Shown here: piece by piece, positions 32,616-41,665 of the stretch | Layout: every line of letters starts with the position of its first letter | Position numbering within the stretch: position 1 is the first letter of the stretch | Assembly (NCBI GenBank): GCA_036498265.1 | Contig: DASYFT010000030.1 | Location: 170,115 to 234,114, forward strand | Direction of reading: 5' to 3' | Length of the DNA: 64,000 nt | DNA from: Palsa-744 sp036498265 | GTDB lineage: Bacteria; Actinomycetota; Thermoleophilia; Solirubrobacterales; Solirubrobacteraceae | Notes under the pieces: model-generated | What the model saw: only the letters and a program-made list of their open reading frames with translations | Database searches by the model: none | Told to the model about the DNA's origin: nothing | Program-made: the position numbers and the translations under genes

Positions 32616-34769
32616 CTAGACGCCGGCGGGGGCCGCGTTCACCTCGCGCAGCCGCCCGACTGCCGCGCGGACGGCCTCGCGCGCGTCCTCGGGCTCGAGC
32701 ACCGCGGCGTCGCCGGCTTCCCTGAGGATCTCGCGCACGAGCCAGTCGACTCCGGCGAAGCTGAGCTCCACGACGACCGCGCCGTCGCCCCACTCCTCGA
32801 CCACGCGGCGCGCCTCGCGTGCCCACCGTGCACGCTCCGGTGAGACCCACACGCGCGCGCTGCGCGAGGCTTGTACCTCGCCGGTTCGCAGCCAGCCGTC
32901 CACCTCGGCCGCGGGGTCGACCTCGGGCCGAGGATCGAACTTCTCGTCGGTCACCGTGGCGCGCTTGATGCGGTCGAGGCGGAAGTGGCGCACGCCGCCA
33001 CGTTCGGGATCGAACGACGCGACATACCAGCCCTCGCGGCCGTTCGTGAGGGCATACGGCTCGACGCGTCGCAGCGACAGCTCGTCCTCGTTCTCCTTGT
33101 AGTACTCGAGCTCGATCACGCGGCGGCCCACGATCGCCTTCGACAGAAGCCGGGCGACGCCGGCGTCGTCGCCGGCGGCGCTCGCCACCTGCAGCCCCTG
33201 GTCCATCGGATCCTCGCCGAGCGCTGCGACGATCTTCTCGCGCGCCGAGGTGAGCGAGCCCTCGGGGATGTGCTCGCCGATCAGGTCGATCGCCGCGACC
33301 AGTGCCTTGCCCTCGACCGGCAGCAGCCGGGCCGGCCTGTCGAAGTTGTCGCTGTAGGGCTCCGGGTCGACCTCGATCTCGCCCTCCTCCTCCTTGATCT
33401 CCGCATACAGCACGTAGGAGCCGCCACCGAAGTTGACGACGTTCAGCACGTTGATGTCCTCGCGCAGCTCGTCCTCGCTGATCTGCAGGCGCTCGCACAC
33501 GTCGCCGATGGCAACGCGCTCCTGCACGCGCCCGGCGGCGATCAGGATGCTGGCGAGCGTCACCAGGCGTGCGAAGCGCTCCGGCCGGATCGCAGCGTCG
33601 GCGCGTCCTGAGCCGTTCTCGCCGTCATCGCCCCCGGAGCGGCGGCCGCCGCGCGACCGCGACCTTGCCGCAGAGCGAGTTGCGCTCGCGGAATCGCCCG
33701 CCGCCGCCTGCGCACGCCGGCGTGGCTTGCTGGGCGGCGTCTCGCCATGGCGCTCCTCGAGGAGCTGCAGGCGGTGCTCGTATCCGGCCCTGAGCTCGTC
33801 GGGGCCCAGCACCCGCGCGTGCAGGCCGAGGCCGAGGACCCACGAGATCAGCCCCCGCTCGCTGGAGTAGCTGGTGAGGAAGACCCTGTCCCCCTCCGCC
33901 GCGGCGGCGTCGCCCTGGGCCGGCTGCAGCTGACCGTAGCGGCCGAAATGGCGTTCGACCTGCCAGGCGATGCGGTCGGAGATGAGGATCTCCGCGACGC
34001 CCCGCTCCTCGCCCAACTGCCAGTCGGCGCGTCCGGCGTAGGCGCGCGGGTCGAAGTCCGTCGGACGGTGGAAGTCGTGCTCCGCCTTGGTCGCGTAGGA
34101 GACCTTGCCGCGGATCCGCGAGAGCCGGAACACGCGGATCGCCTCGCGCTCGTGCGCGTAGCCGAGCAGGTAGAACTGGCCGCCCTGGAACAGGAGGTGG
34201 TAGGGATCGACCCGGCGCGAGCTCACCTCGTCCCGCTCCATCGTGTAGTAGTCGAAGACGATCGTCTTGTTGCGGAAGATCGCCGTCTCCACCTTGGCGA
34301 GCCGCGCGGACAGGTCGTGACCGCCCGCCGACGCGGTGATCCCCAGCGCCACCGAGCGCTGCTCGGGCGCCCGTAGGGGGCTCGGGCGGCCCCACGTGAT
34401 CTGCTGCAGCGCGAGGCGCAGCGGCTCGGCATAGGCGAATTCCCCGTCGAGCAGGGTGAGGGCGGTCTGCAGCGCGGCCAGCTCCTGGTCGGTGAAGGCG
34501 ATCGGGGGAAGATGGAAGTTCTCTGGGCGCAGCGAGTAGTTCTCCTGCTCGGCCGCTCCATCCGCCGGCCTCTCCACCGTCAGCTGGATGCGCAGCGATT
34601 CGAGCTCCGAGCGGTCGGCATAGAAGCGGCGCGCGAACGCGTCCTCGTTCATGCCGCTGTAGCCCTCGACGTCCCGCCGGATCTCGACGGCGGTGACCGG
34701 CCGCCGCTCGGCCATCAGGTAGGAGATCAGCGACAGCTGGCGGATCAGCTTCTCGGTGTCCTTTGCCAT
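32616..34769 (-). CDS. pafBC: Fused PafB-PafC WYL-domain DNA-damage regulator
   Basis: PafB and PafC activate the LexA/RecA-independent DNA-damage response of actinobacteria. Here both are one 717-residue chain. The first unit has an HTH (about 5-60, LIRQLSLISYLMAERR), then a WYL domain with IVFDYYTMERDEVSSRRVDPYHL near 190 and FYLLGYAHEREAIRVFRLSRI. A basic linker (about 355-400, KPRRRAQAA, RSRGGRRSGG) joins the second HTH (LVTLASILIAAGRVQ) and second WYL (IELEYYKENEDELSLRRVEPY). Separate pafB and pafC genes are the mycobacterial pattern, and natural fusions are known in Arthrobacter. The proteasome gene pafA is not in the window, so the regulator is uncoupled from it here. Confidence 0.88.
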   Translation of the reverse strand: MAKDTEKLIRQLSLISYLMAERRPVTAVEIRRDVEGYSGMNEDAFARRFYADRSELESLRIQLTVERPADGAAEQENYSLRPENFHLPPIAFTDQELAALQTALTLLDGEFAYAEPLRLALQQITWGRPSPLRAPEQRSVALGITASAGGHDLSARLAKVETAIFRNKTIVFDYYTMERDEVSSRRVDPYHLLFQGGQFYLLGYAHEREAIRVFRLSRIRGKVSYATKAEHDFHRPTDFDPRAYAGRADWQLGEERGVAEILISDRIAWQVERHFGRYGQLQPAQGDAAAAEGDRVFLTSYSSERGLISWVLGLGLHARVLGPDELRAGYEHRLQLLEERHGETPPSKPRRRAQAAAGDSASATRSAARSRSRGGRRSGGDDGENGSGRADAAIRPERFARLVTLASILIAAGRVQERVAIGDVCERLQISEDELREDINVLNVVNFGGGSYVLYAEIKEEEGEIEVDPEPYSDNFDRPARLLPVEGKALVAAIDLIGEHIPEGSLTSAREKIVAALGEDPMDQGLQVASAAGDDAGVARLLSKAIVGRRVIELEYYKENEDELSLRRVEPYALTNGREGWYVASFDPERGGVRHFRLDRIKRATVTDEKFDPRPEVDPAAEVDGWLRTGEVQASRSARVWVSPERARWAREARRVVEEWGDGAVVVELSFAGVDWLVREILREAGDAAVLEPEDAREAVRAAVGRLREVNAAPAGV

Positions 34770-34843
34770 GGCCTCAAAAGATAGAAGCCGGCGGGGAGAC
34801 GGATACGCCGCGGCACCATGGGCCCTCCGCTATTTGCGGCGTT

Positions 34844-35845
34844 TCAGGCCGCTTCGCGAGCCGGCGCCGGCGGGCTGACGTCCTGAGCCGGCTCGCTCTG
34901 GCGCTCGGCGAAGAACGCGCCGGCGCCGATCGCCCGGTCGTAGGGCGACCAGCGGCGGCCGGGGCCGAGCGCCTTCTCGAGCCGGTCGAAGCTGCCGAGA
35001 CGGCCGCCGAGGTTGTCGACCATGTGCACCAACGTGGCCTCGCGCGTGCACGGGACGACGGGGCTGCCGTGCTCGAGCGTCCCGTGGTGCGAGAGGATGA
35101 TGTGCCCGATCGCCTGGGCGAGCTCGGCCGGGAAGCCCTCGATCTCCTCCATCGCGCGCCGGATGCGGAAGTAGCCCAGCGCGATCTCGCCGTGCAGCCT
35201 GCCCGCATCGGTCAGGTCGATGTTCGCGAGATCGTCCGTGTAGGCCTCGAGCTTGCCGATGTCGTGCAGCAGCGCGCCGGTGACCGCAACGTCCCGGTCG
35301 ATCCCCGGGAAGGTGGCGCTGATCGCGCTCACCGCCTGTGCGACCCCCAGGCAGTGCTCGAGCAGGCCGTGACGGTAGGCCTGGTGGTAGTACTTCGCCG
35401 CCGGGGCGACGCGGTAGCCGGCCCACAGCTCCGAGTCCTCGCCGAACACGCCCTCCAGCAGCATCCGCAGGTGCGGCTCCTGGATCGTGCGCAGGAGATC
35501 GCGGATCTCGTCCTCCATCTGGTCGACGCCGCGTGCCGGGCCATCGACGAGGTCCTCGGGCGAGTAGCTTCCTGGCGAGGCCGGTAGCAGCTCGTGCAGG
35601 TTGATCTGCGGACCGAAGCGTGGATGCACGGTGTAGCGCCCGCGAACCCTGATCGGCATGCCGGCGAGCACGACCTGCTCGACCTCGCCGAGCTCCTCCC
35701 ATACCATGCAGGCCACCGCGCCGGTGCGGTCGCCCAGCTGCAGGCGGAGGTAGTCGCCGCCATCGCGGCGTGGGCGGCGCTCCGCCTCCCTGACCAGCAG
35801 GACCTGGTCGACCTCGACTCCGTCTGTGAGCTCGCTCACGAGCAT
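34844..35845 (-). CDS. OB-fold/HD-domain protein, YhaM-like, second copy
   Basis: The 333-residue product has the same order as the protein at 3394-4320: an OB domain (DYLRLQLGDRTGAVACMVWEE near 30-50, IRVRGRYTVHPRF), a helical linker and an HD domain. HD motifs are YHQAYRHGLLEHCLGVAQAV near 150-170, ALLHDIGKLEAYT near 190 and LSHHGTLEHGSP near 248, all retained. Family members are 3'-5' exoribonucleases; this copy conserves all visible HD ligands. ATG 35845 is the start. It lies in the minus-strand series valS-aspS-this gene-pafBC. Confidence 0.75.
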   Translation of the reverse strand: MLVSELTDGVEVDQVLLVREAERRPRRDGGDYLRLQLGDRTGAVACMVWEELGEVEQVVLAGMPIRVRGRYTVHPRFGPQINLHELLPASPGSYSPEDLVDGPARGVDQMEDEIRDLLRTIQEPHLRMLLEGVFGEDSELWAGYRVAPAAKYYHQAYRHGLLEHCLGVAQAVSAISATFPGIDRDVAVTGALLHDIGKLEAYTDDLANIDLTDAGRLHGEIALGYFRIRRAMEEIEGFPAELAQAIGHIILSHHGTLEHGSPVVPCTREATLVHMVDNLGGRLGSFDRLEKALGPGRRWSPYDRAIGAGAFFAERQSEPAQDVSPPAPAREAA

Positions 35846-35960
35846 GGCTTGAAGTTAGAGACACATGCGGACAGGACGCTACGGCCGCGTCCCCGGCGCT
35901 GGGCCCCGAGGCAGCACCAGGTTCCAGCGCTCCAGGCCTGCGGACAGCGCTCGCGGCGCG

Positions 35961-37268
35961 CTACGGCTCGAGCCGGTGCGGGCCCCGGTAGAGCAGCGTC
36001 ACCTCGCGCACGTTCTCCTGGCCGAGCAGCTGCATCAGCAGGCGGGTCAGCCCGAACCCGAAGCCGCCGTGGGGAGGGGCGCCGTAGCGGAAGAAGTCGA
36101 GGTAGTACTGGATCGGACCGACGTCGACTCGCTTGTCCTCGGCCTGGGCGAGCAGCTGCGCGTAGCGATGCTCGCGCTGGGCCCCGGTCGTCAGCTCGAT
36201 GCCCTTCCAGAGCAGGTCGAAGCTCTTTGTCAAATCCGGCCGCTCCGCGTGGCGCATGTGGTAGAAGGGCCTCACGGTCGTCGGGTAGTCAGTCACGAAG
36301 GCGAACTCATGACCCTCCTGCTCGCGAACGATCGCCGACAGCGCGCGCTCGCTCGGCGGGTCGAGGTCGTCGTCGGGTCCAGGTGCATCGTGGCCCCGCT
36401 CGCGCAGCATCTCCTTGGCTCGCTCCAGGGTCACCCTGGGGAACGGCAGCGTCGGCACCACGACCTCGGTCCCGAACGTTTCTTCGATGTCCGGACCGTG
36501 GGTCTCCTTGACTCGGGCGAGCACGTGGGCGAGCCACTGCTCCTCGAACGCCATGACGTCTTCGTGTGAGTCGATCCACGCGATCTCGACGTCCACGCTC
36601 GTGAACTCGGTGTCGTGACGCGAGGTGAACGAGGGGTTTGCCCGGAAGACGGGTCCGACCTCGAACACCTTGCCGAAGCCCGCCGCCATCGCCATCTGCT
36701 TGTAGAACTGGGGGGACTGCGCGAGATAGGCCTCGCGCTCGAAGTACTCCACCCTGAACAGCTCGGCCCCCGACTCGCTCGCCGAGCCCATGAACTTCGG
36801 CGTGTGCAGCTCGATGAAGCGCTCTCGGTGCCAGAACTCGCGCATCGCGTGCTCGGCCGTGGTCTGCACCTCGAAGATCAGCCGCCTGTCCGGCCGGCGG
36901 AGGTCCAGGTAGCGCCAGTCCATCCGCTTGTCGAGCGCCGAGTCGGTCGCGATCGGCAGCTCGGGGTCCGCGAGCGAGTCGACGTGCAGCGCCTCGAGCC
37001 GCACCTCCAGGCCGCCGAGGTTCACGCGGTCATCCGCGATGACCGTGCCGAGGATCGTGACGGCCGACTCCACGGTGAGCGAGGAGACGGCTTCGTTGAG
37101 CTCGCTGGGCGGATCCTCCTTCGGGAGCACCACCTGGACGAGGCCCGATTCGTCGCGGATGACCAGGAACTGCACCCGCTTCTGGTCGCGAACCGTTTGA
37201 ACCCAGCCGCGGACGCGCACACGCTCGCCGACCTTCTCCGGCAGTTCGGATACGAGCGTCCGCCTCAT
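35961..37268 (-). CDS. aspS: Aspartyl-tRNA synthetase, archaeal/non-discriminating type
   Basis: The enzyme charges tRNA-Asp (and in many species tRNA-Asn). The 435-residue product lacks the large GAD insertion domain of ordinary bacterial AspRS (about 590 residues). It has the archaeal layout: OB anticodon domain (VRVRGWVQTVRDQKRVQFLVIRD), RYLDLRRPDRRLIF, then AYLAQSPQFYKQMAMAAGF near 180, class II motif 2 PVFRANPSFTSRHDTEFTSVD near 205 and motif 3 GGFGFGLTRLLMQLL near 405. Archaeal-type AspRS is usually relaxed for tRNA-Asn and then requires GatCAB amidotransferase. It starts 22 bp after valS. Confidence 0.9.
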   Translation of the reverse strand: MRRTLVSELPEKVGERVRVRGWVQTVRDQKRVQFLVIRDESGLVQVVLPKEDPPSELNEAVSSLTVESAVTILGTVIADDRVNLGGLEVRLEALHVDSLADPELPIATDSALDKRMDWRYLDLRRPDRRLIFEVQTTAEHAMREFWHRERFIELHTPKFMGSASESGAELFRVEYFEREAYLAQSPQFYKQMAMAAGFGKVFEVGPVFRANPSFTSRHDTEFTSVDVEIAWIDSHEDVMAFEEQWLAHVLARVKETHGPDIEETFGTEVVVPTLPFPRVTLERAKEMLRERGHDAPGPDDDLDPPSERALSAIVREQEGHEFAFVTDYPTTVRPFYHMRHAERPDLTKSFDLLWKGIELTTGAQREHRYAQLLAQAEDKRVDVGPIQYYLDFFRYGAPPHGGFGFGLTRLLMQLLGQENVREVTLLYRGPHRLEP

Positions 37269-37290
37269 CGGCTGCGGACCCTATCCGAGC

Positions 37291-39924
37291 TCACGGCTCC
37301 TGCTCGGGCGCCAGCTCCACCTCGACGACGAACTCGTCATCCTCGACGGGCTCGAGCAGCTCGATCGCGCCGGCGGCGACCAGGTCACCCGAGCCGAGGT
37401 CGAGCGCCTGCAGCCGCGCCGCGGTGTCGCGCACGACCACCCGGCGCACCGGTGCGCGCATCGGCCGGCGTGCCTGCGACTTCGCCTTTCGCACCTCGCG
37501 CAGCACGTCGGCCGTCACCTCGAGGGCCATCTCCTCCCCGTTGCGGTGCGCACCCGCGGCGGACGCGGCGAGCTCGTCGGCGTCCGGCCACGGGGCGCGA
37601 TGCACCGAGCCCTCCTGCCACCACGACCACACCTCCTCGCTCACGAACGGCAGGAACGGCGCGAACAGCCGCTGGAAGGCGGACAGCGAGAGGCGGAGTG
37701 CGTGGCTGACCGACGCCGAGACGTCAGGGTCAGGGTCGTAGCGGCGTCCCTTGATCAGCTCGAGGTAGAAGTCGCAGTACCACCAGAAGAACTCCTCGGT
37801 GCGTTCGAGCGCGCGCGCGTAGTCGTAGTCCTCAAACGAGCTCGTGGCCTCCCGGACCACGCCGGACAGGCGCGCGATCACCGCCCGGTCGAGCGGATGG
37901 TTGAGCGCCGGGCCCTCGGGGGGAAGGTCGGCCAGCGCGAACTTCGAGGCGTTGAGCAGCTTCACGGCCAGGCGCCGCCCCACCTTCATCTGCTGGGGGT
38001 CGAACGCGGTGTCGGCACCCGGCCTCCCGTTGGCGGCCCAGTAGCGCACGGCGTCGGCGCCGTACTCCTCGAGCAGATGCATCGGCGTGACCACGTTTCC
38101 CTTGGACTTGGACATCTTCTTTCGATCCGGGTCCAGCACCCAGCCCGATATCGCTGCGTCACGCCAGGGGAGCACACCCTCGTCGAGATGCGATCGCAGG
38201 ACCGTGTAGAAGAGCCAGGTCCTGATGATGTCGTGCGCCTGCGGGCGCAGGTCCATGGGAAAGACCTTCCGGTAGAGCTCGTCGTCCTCGCCCGCGTGGC
38301 CGGCGATCTGCGGCGTCAGCGACGACGTCGCCCAGGTGTCCATGACGTCGGGATCGGCGACGAACCCGTTCGGCTGGCCGCGCTGCGCCGGCTCGTAGCC
38401 GTCGGGCACGTCCGTCGAGGGGTCGACGGGAAGCCGCTCCCCGCGGGCCACGATCGGGTCGTCGTAGAGGACGCTGCCGCGCTCGTCGAGCCTGTACCAG
38501 ACCGGGAAGGGGACGCCGAAGAAGCGCTGCCTGCTCACGCACCAGTCGCCGTTCAGTCCACGGGCCCAGTCCTCGTAGCGGGCTCGCATGTAGGGCGGGT
38601 GCCAGTGGAGCTCGCGGCCGCGCTCGATCAGCGCCTCGCGATGCTCGACGGTGCGGATGAACCACTGGCGGCTCGTGATGATCTCGATCGGCCGCTCACC
38701 CTTCTCGAAGAACTTCACCGCGCGCGTCACCGGCTCCGGCTCGCCGACGAGGTCGCCATCCTGCTCGAGCATCTCGATCATCCGCTTGCGCGCCTGGTTG
38801 ATCGTCCGCCCGCTGATCTGCTCGTAGCTCGCCCTCGCCCGCTCGAGGTCGTCGGTCTCCCAGCCCGGACTGCCCCAGGGGACCTCCTGCAATCGGCCGT
38901 CCGGGCCGAGCACCGACCGCACGGGCAGGTCGAGCTCGCGCCACCACGTGACATCGGTGACGTCCCCGAACGTCGAGACCATGACGAGGCCCGTGCCCTT
39001 CTCCGGGTCGACGAGCGGGTGCGTCAGCACGGGGACGCGCGTCCCGAATAGCGGCGTCAGCACGTCGGCGCCCACGAGCTCGTGGTGCCGTGCGTCATCG
39101 GGGTGGGCCAGCACCGCGACCGTGGCGGCTATCAGCTCCGGACGCGTGGTCTCGATCAGCGCGTCCGCTCCCCCGCTCGCCCCGGCGAAGCGGACGCGGT
39201 ACATCGCTCCGGGACGCTCCCGGTCCTCGAGCTCGGCCTGCGCGACAGCCGTACGGAAGTCGATGTCCCACAGAGTCGGGGCCTCGAGCTGATAGGCCTC
39301 GCCGCGGGCGAGCAGCCCCAGGAACGACGCCTGCGATATCCGCTGGGCGAGGGCGCCGATGGTTGTGTAGGTCATCGACCAGTCGACCGACAGCCCGAGC
39401 GTCCGCCACAGCTCCTCGAAGGCTCGCTCGTCGCTCTCCGTCAGCTGCAGGCAGAGCTCGACGAAGTTGGGGCGCGAGACCGGCACGGGCTCCCCCTCCG
39501 ACGCCCCCGCCGGCGGCGGGGTGAAGTCGGGGTCGTAGGGGACAGACGGGTCGCACCGCACGCCGAAGTGGTTCTGGACCCGGCGCTCGGTCGGCAGGCC
39601 GTTGTCGTCCCAGCCCATCGGATAGAAGACGTCCATGCCGCGCATCCGCCTGTAGCGGGCGAGCGTGTCGGTGTGCGTGTAGGAGAAGACGTGGCCCACG
39701 TGCAGCGACCCGCTGACGGTGGGCGGCGGCGTGTCGATCGAGAAGATGCGCTCCCGGACGGCCGCGCGGTCGAAGCGGTAGGCCCCGTCACGCTCCCAGA
39801 CGGCGCTCCACCTCTCCTCGAGGCCCTCGAGCGAGGGGCGCTCGGGCACGCCGGGGCGCGCAGACGGCTCGCTCTCGCGCGGCGCGTCGCCGGTGGCGGG
39901 GTCGGGCTGTTTGGAGTCAGGCAA
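37291..39924 (-). CDS. valS: Valyl-tRNA synthetase
   Basis: This class I synthetase charges tRNA-Val. The 877-residue product has the HIGH-type motif PPPTVSGSLHVGHVFSYTHTD near residue 65-85, the MGWDDNGLPTERRVQNHFG block, an editing domain (IETTRPELIAATVAVLAHPDD near 245), and the KMSKS motif DRKKMSKSKGNVV near 605. The anticodon domain contains EEFFWWYCDFYLELIKGR. Start is uncertain: TTG 39924 (LPDSKQPD) fits family length, while ATG 39969 adds 15 residues without a ribosome site. It heads the valS-aspS series, divergent from the oxidase operon. Confidence 0.93.
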   Translation of the reverse strand: MPDSKQPDPATGDAPRESEPSARPGVPERPSLEGLEERWSAVWERDGAYRFDRAAVRERIFSIDTPPPTVSGSLHVGHVFSYTHTDTLARYRRMRGMDVFYPMGWDDNGLPTERRVQNHFGVRCDPSVPYDPDFTPPPAGASEGEPVPVSRPNFVELCLQLTESDERAFEELWRTLGLSVDWSMTYTTIGALAQRISQASFLGLLARGEAYQLEAPTLWDIDFRTAVAQAELEDRERPGAMYRVRFAGASGGADALIETTRPELIAATVAVLAHPDDARHHELVGADVLTPLFGTRVPVLTHPLVDPEKGTGLVMVSTFGDVTDVTWWRELDLPVRSVLGPDGRLQEVPWGSPGWETDDLERARASYEQISGRTINQARKRMIEMLEQDGDLVGEPEPVTRAVKFFEKGERPIEIITSRQWFIRTVEHREALIERGRELHWHPPYMRARYEDWARGLNGDWCVSRQRFFGVPFPVWYRLDERGSVLYDDPIVARGERLPVDPSTDVPDGYEPAQRGQPNGFVADPDVMDTWATSSLTPQIAGHAGEDDELYRKVFPMDLRPQAHDIIRTWLFYTVLRSHLDEGVLPWRDAAISGWVLDPDRKKMSKSKGNVVTPMHLLEEYGADAVRYWAANGRPGADTAFDPQQMKVGRRLAVKLLNASKFALADLPPEGPALNHPLDRAVIARLSGVVREATSSFEDYDYARALERTEEFFWWYCDFYLELIKGRRYDPDPDVSASVSHALRLSLSAFQRLFAPFLPFVSEEVWSWWQEGSVHRAPWPDADELAASAAGAHRNGEEMALEVTADVLREVRKAKSQARRPMRAPVRRVVVRDTAARLQALDLGSGDLVAAGAIELLEPVEDDEFVVEVELAPEQEP

Positions 39925-40065
39925 GCACTGATCGTATCCCGCGACCGCGGCACGGCACGGGGGCCGCATCCGGGCATCGCCGGGGCACCCGATCGCGCCG
40001 TCCGGCGTCGACGACTCCGGAGGTGGCGATAACTTCCATGAGAATCTGCTCAGAAAGCTCCAAGC

Positions 40066-40094
40066 TTGCCTTACAGGGTCCGGGGGCATATATA
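40066..40094 (+). promoter_or_regulatory. Promoter of the cytochrome c oxidase operon
   Basis: TTGCCT (40066-40071) and TATATA (40089-40094) are separated by exactly 17 bp and sit in the intergenic region divergent from valS. In DNA this GC-rich an exact spacing with TATATA is a strong sigma-70-type signal. Transcription would start near 40101, excluding GTG 40097 as the first codon of the downstream gene. Confidence 0.75.
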
Positions 40095-40135
40095 GAGTGG
40101 CGTCACCGGGGGGAACAACTGCTTCACAGGGAGAA

Positions 40136-40831
40136 GTGCGTGAGCTTTTGGGGAGCGGGTTGAGCCTTTTCGCGAAGAAGTTGCTGGCGGTGATCGCGGC
40201 GGTCGCCGTGGTCGCGGGCCTGATAGCGCTGTATGTCGCGGACTGGGCGACGAGCTTCCCGAAAACCGTCGCGGCGACCACCGCGCCCGTCAACAGCGAA
40301 GCCACGACCCTCACGCTCGAGACGGTCGCCTCGGCGGGGAAGCTCAGTCCGACGAAGCCGGACTGGGTCACTTACAGCGTCAGGACGAAGGGTCGCTGGG
40401 TACGCAGCACCGACTTCAGCGTGCCCACGAACTCGCTCGTACACGTCACGATCTATCAGTTCGACAGCCCCACCGGCCTGCGCAACCCGTTCCTCTCCCA
40501 GAGCCAGGGGACCGTGGGGCCGGCGACGCTCGACGGCAAGCCGTTCAACTCGATCCCGGCCGAAGAAGCCTCGCACACCTTCGCGGTGCCCGAGCTCGGC
40601 GTGTTCGTTCCGCTGGCCGGCGTGCCCGAAGAAGCCAAGCATCCGTGCGAAGAAGGGCCCTGTGAACCGTCGCTCTTCGACCATCGCACTATCACGTTCA
40701 GCTTCCGGACCTTCCGGAAGGGCCGCTTTCGCTGGCAGTGCTTCGTTCCGTGCGCCGCCGGCTGGTACTTCGGCAACGGAGGGCCGATGCAGACCCTGGG
40801 TTACATGGATGGCTTCATAGACGTGGTCTAG
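40136..40831 (+). CDS. Membrane-anchored cupredoxin-like protein heading the oxidase operon
   Basis: The 231-residue product has one N-terminal membrane anchor (FAKKLLAVIAAVAVVAGLIALYVADWA) and an exported beta-rich domain. Near the end, C202-FVP-C206 has the Cys-x3-Cys spacing of a CuA site and Met218 follows. However, the CuA His position (C-x3-C-x3-H) is Trp210, so it is not a normal subunit II. HTFAVPELGVFVP and FRWQCFVPCAAGW look like the last strands of a cupredoxin fold. The start is uncertain: GTG 40136, or TTG 40160 with GGAG five bases upstream. It is four bases upstream of ctaC. A copper-delivery or accessory electron-transfer role is inferred. Confidence 0.62.
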   Translation: MRELLGSGLSLFAKKLLAVIAAVAVVAGLIALYVADWATSFPKTVAATTAPVNSEATTLTLETVASAGKLSPTKPDWVTYSVRTKGRWVRSTDFSVPTNSLVHVTIYQFDSPTGLRNPFLSQSQGTVGPATLDGKPFNSIPAEEASHTFAVPELGVFVPLAGVPEEAKHPCEEGPCEPSLFDHRTITFSFRTFRKGRFRWQCFVPCAAGWYFGNGGPMQTLGYMDGFIDVV

Positions 40832-40834
40832 GCG

Positions 40835-41665
40835 ATGAGCGAACCGAACCACGCCCGCCGCTTCGGAGCCATCTGGGTGGTCGCGAGCCTCATCGCCACG
40901 CCGTTGGTGATCGTGTTGCTCGGACCAATCCTCCCGCCAGGGAAGAGCAGCGAGCAGGCCGCGGGGCAGGTGACCGACAACACGGTCCTGCTGGGGATGG
41001 CGACGCCGGTCCTGCTGCTGGTCGTGCTCTACCTGATCTACGCGGTGATCAACTTCCGCCAGCCCAAGGGTGCCGTCCTGGAAGGGCCCGCCATCCGGGG
41101 TGACGCACGCCTCCAGACCACGTGGATCGTGATCACCTCGGTGATGGTCCTGACGCTCGCCGTTTACGGGTCGGTGCGCCTGTTCGCCGACAACGGCGCC
41201 GGCTCGGGAAGCGGGCCGAAGCCGCTGACGACGCCCTCGGGACCGAAGCTGCCGGTACAGGTGATCGCCCAGCAATGGGCGTTCACCTACCGCTATCCAA
41301 CCTACGGCGGAGTCGAGGTTCCGCACCTGGTCCTGCCCGACAACAGGATGATCGAACTGCACGTCACATCACTCGACGTGATCCATTCGTTCTGGGCACG
41401 ACAGCTGGGCGTCAAGGCGGACGCGAACCCGCAGGTTGACAACGTCGCCTTCGTCAAGCCGACCAGGGTGCAGACCTTCGAAGTTCGCTGCGCAGAGCTT
41501 TGCGGCATCTGGCACGGCGAGATGTTCGACACGGGCCGGGTCGTCGCACCGGCCGCGTTCAACACATGGATCCGCCAGGCGCAGGTGGCGTATGCGCCGG
41601 CGACAAAGGAACTACCGCCCTACAGCAAGACCTATCAACCCAACCCAGCGAGGCGCGGCGGATGA
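40835..41665 (+). CDS. ctaC: Cytochrome c oxidase subunit II
   Basis: Subunit II receives electrons through its CuA centre. The 276-residue product has two transmembrane helices (about 10-32, and 52-72: TPVLLLVVLYLIYAVINF). A third hydrophobic stretch lies near 95-110, then the periplasmic cupredoxin domain. All CuA ligands are present: His184 (VIHSFW), Cys219 and Cys223 (CAELC), His227 and Met230 (GIWHGEMF). QQWAFTYRYP is the aromatic patch that passes electrons. No fused cytochrome c domain is visible. The stop overlaps ctaD (ATGA, 41662-41665). Confidence 0.94.
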   Translation: MSEPNHARRFGAIWVVASLIATPLVIVLLGPILPPGKSSEQAAGQVTDNTVLLGMATPVLLLVVLYLIYAVINFRQPKGAVLEGPAIRGDARLQTTWIVITSVMVLTLAVYGSVRLFADNGAGSGSGPKPLTTPSGPKLPVQVIAQQWAFTYRYPTYGGVEVPHLVLPDNRMIELHVTSLDVIHSFWARQLGVKADANPQVDNVAFVKPTRVQTFEVRCAELCGIWHGEMFDTGRVVAPAAFNTWIRQAQVAYAPATKELPPYSKTYQPNPARRGG

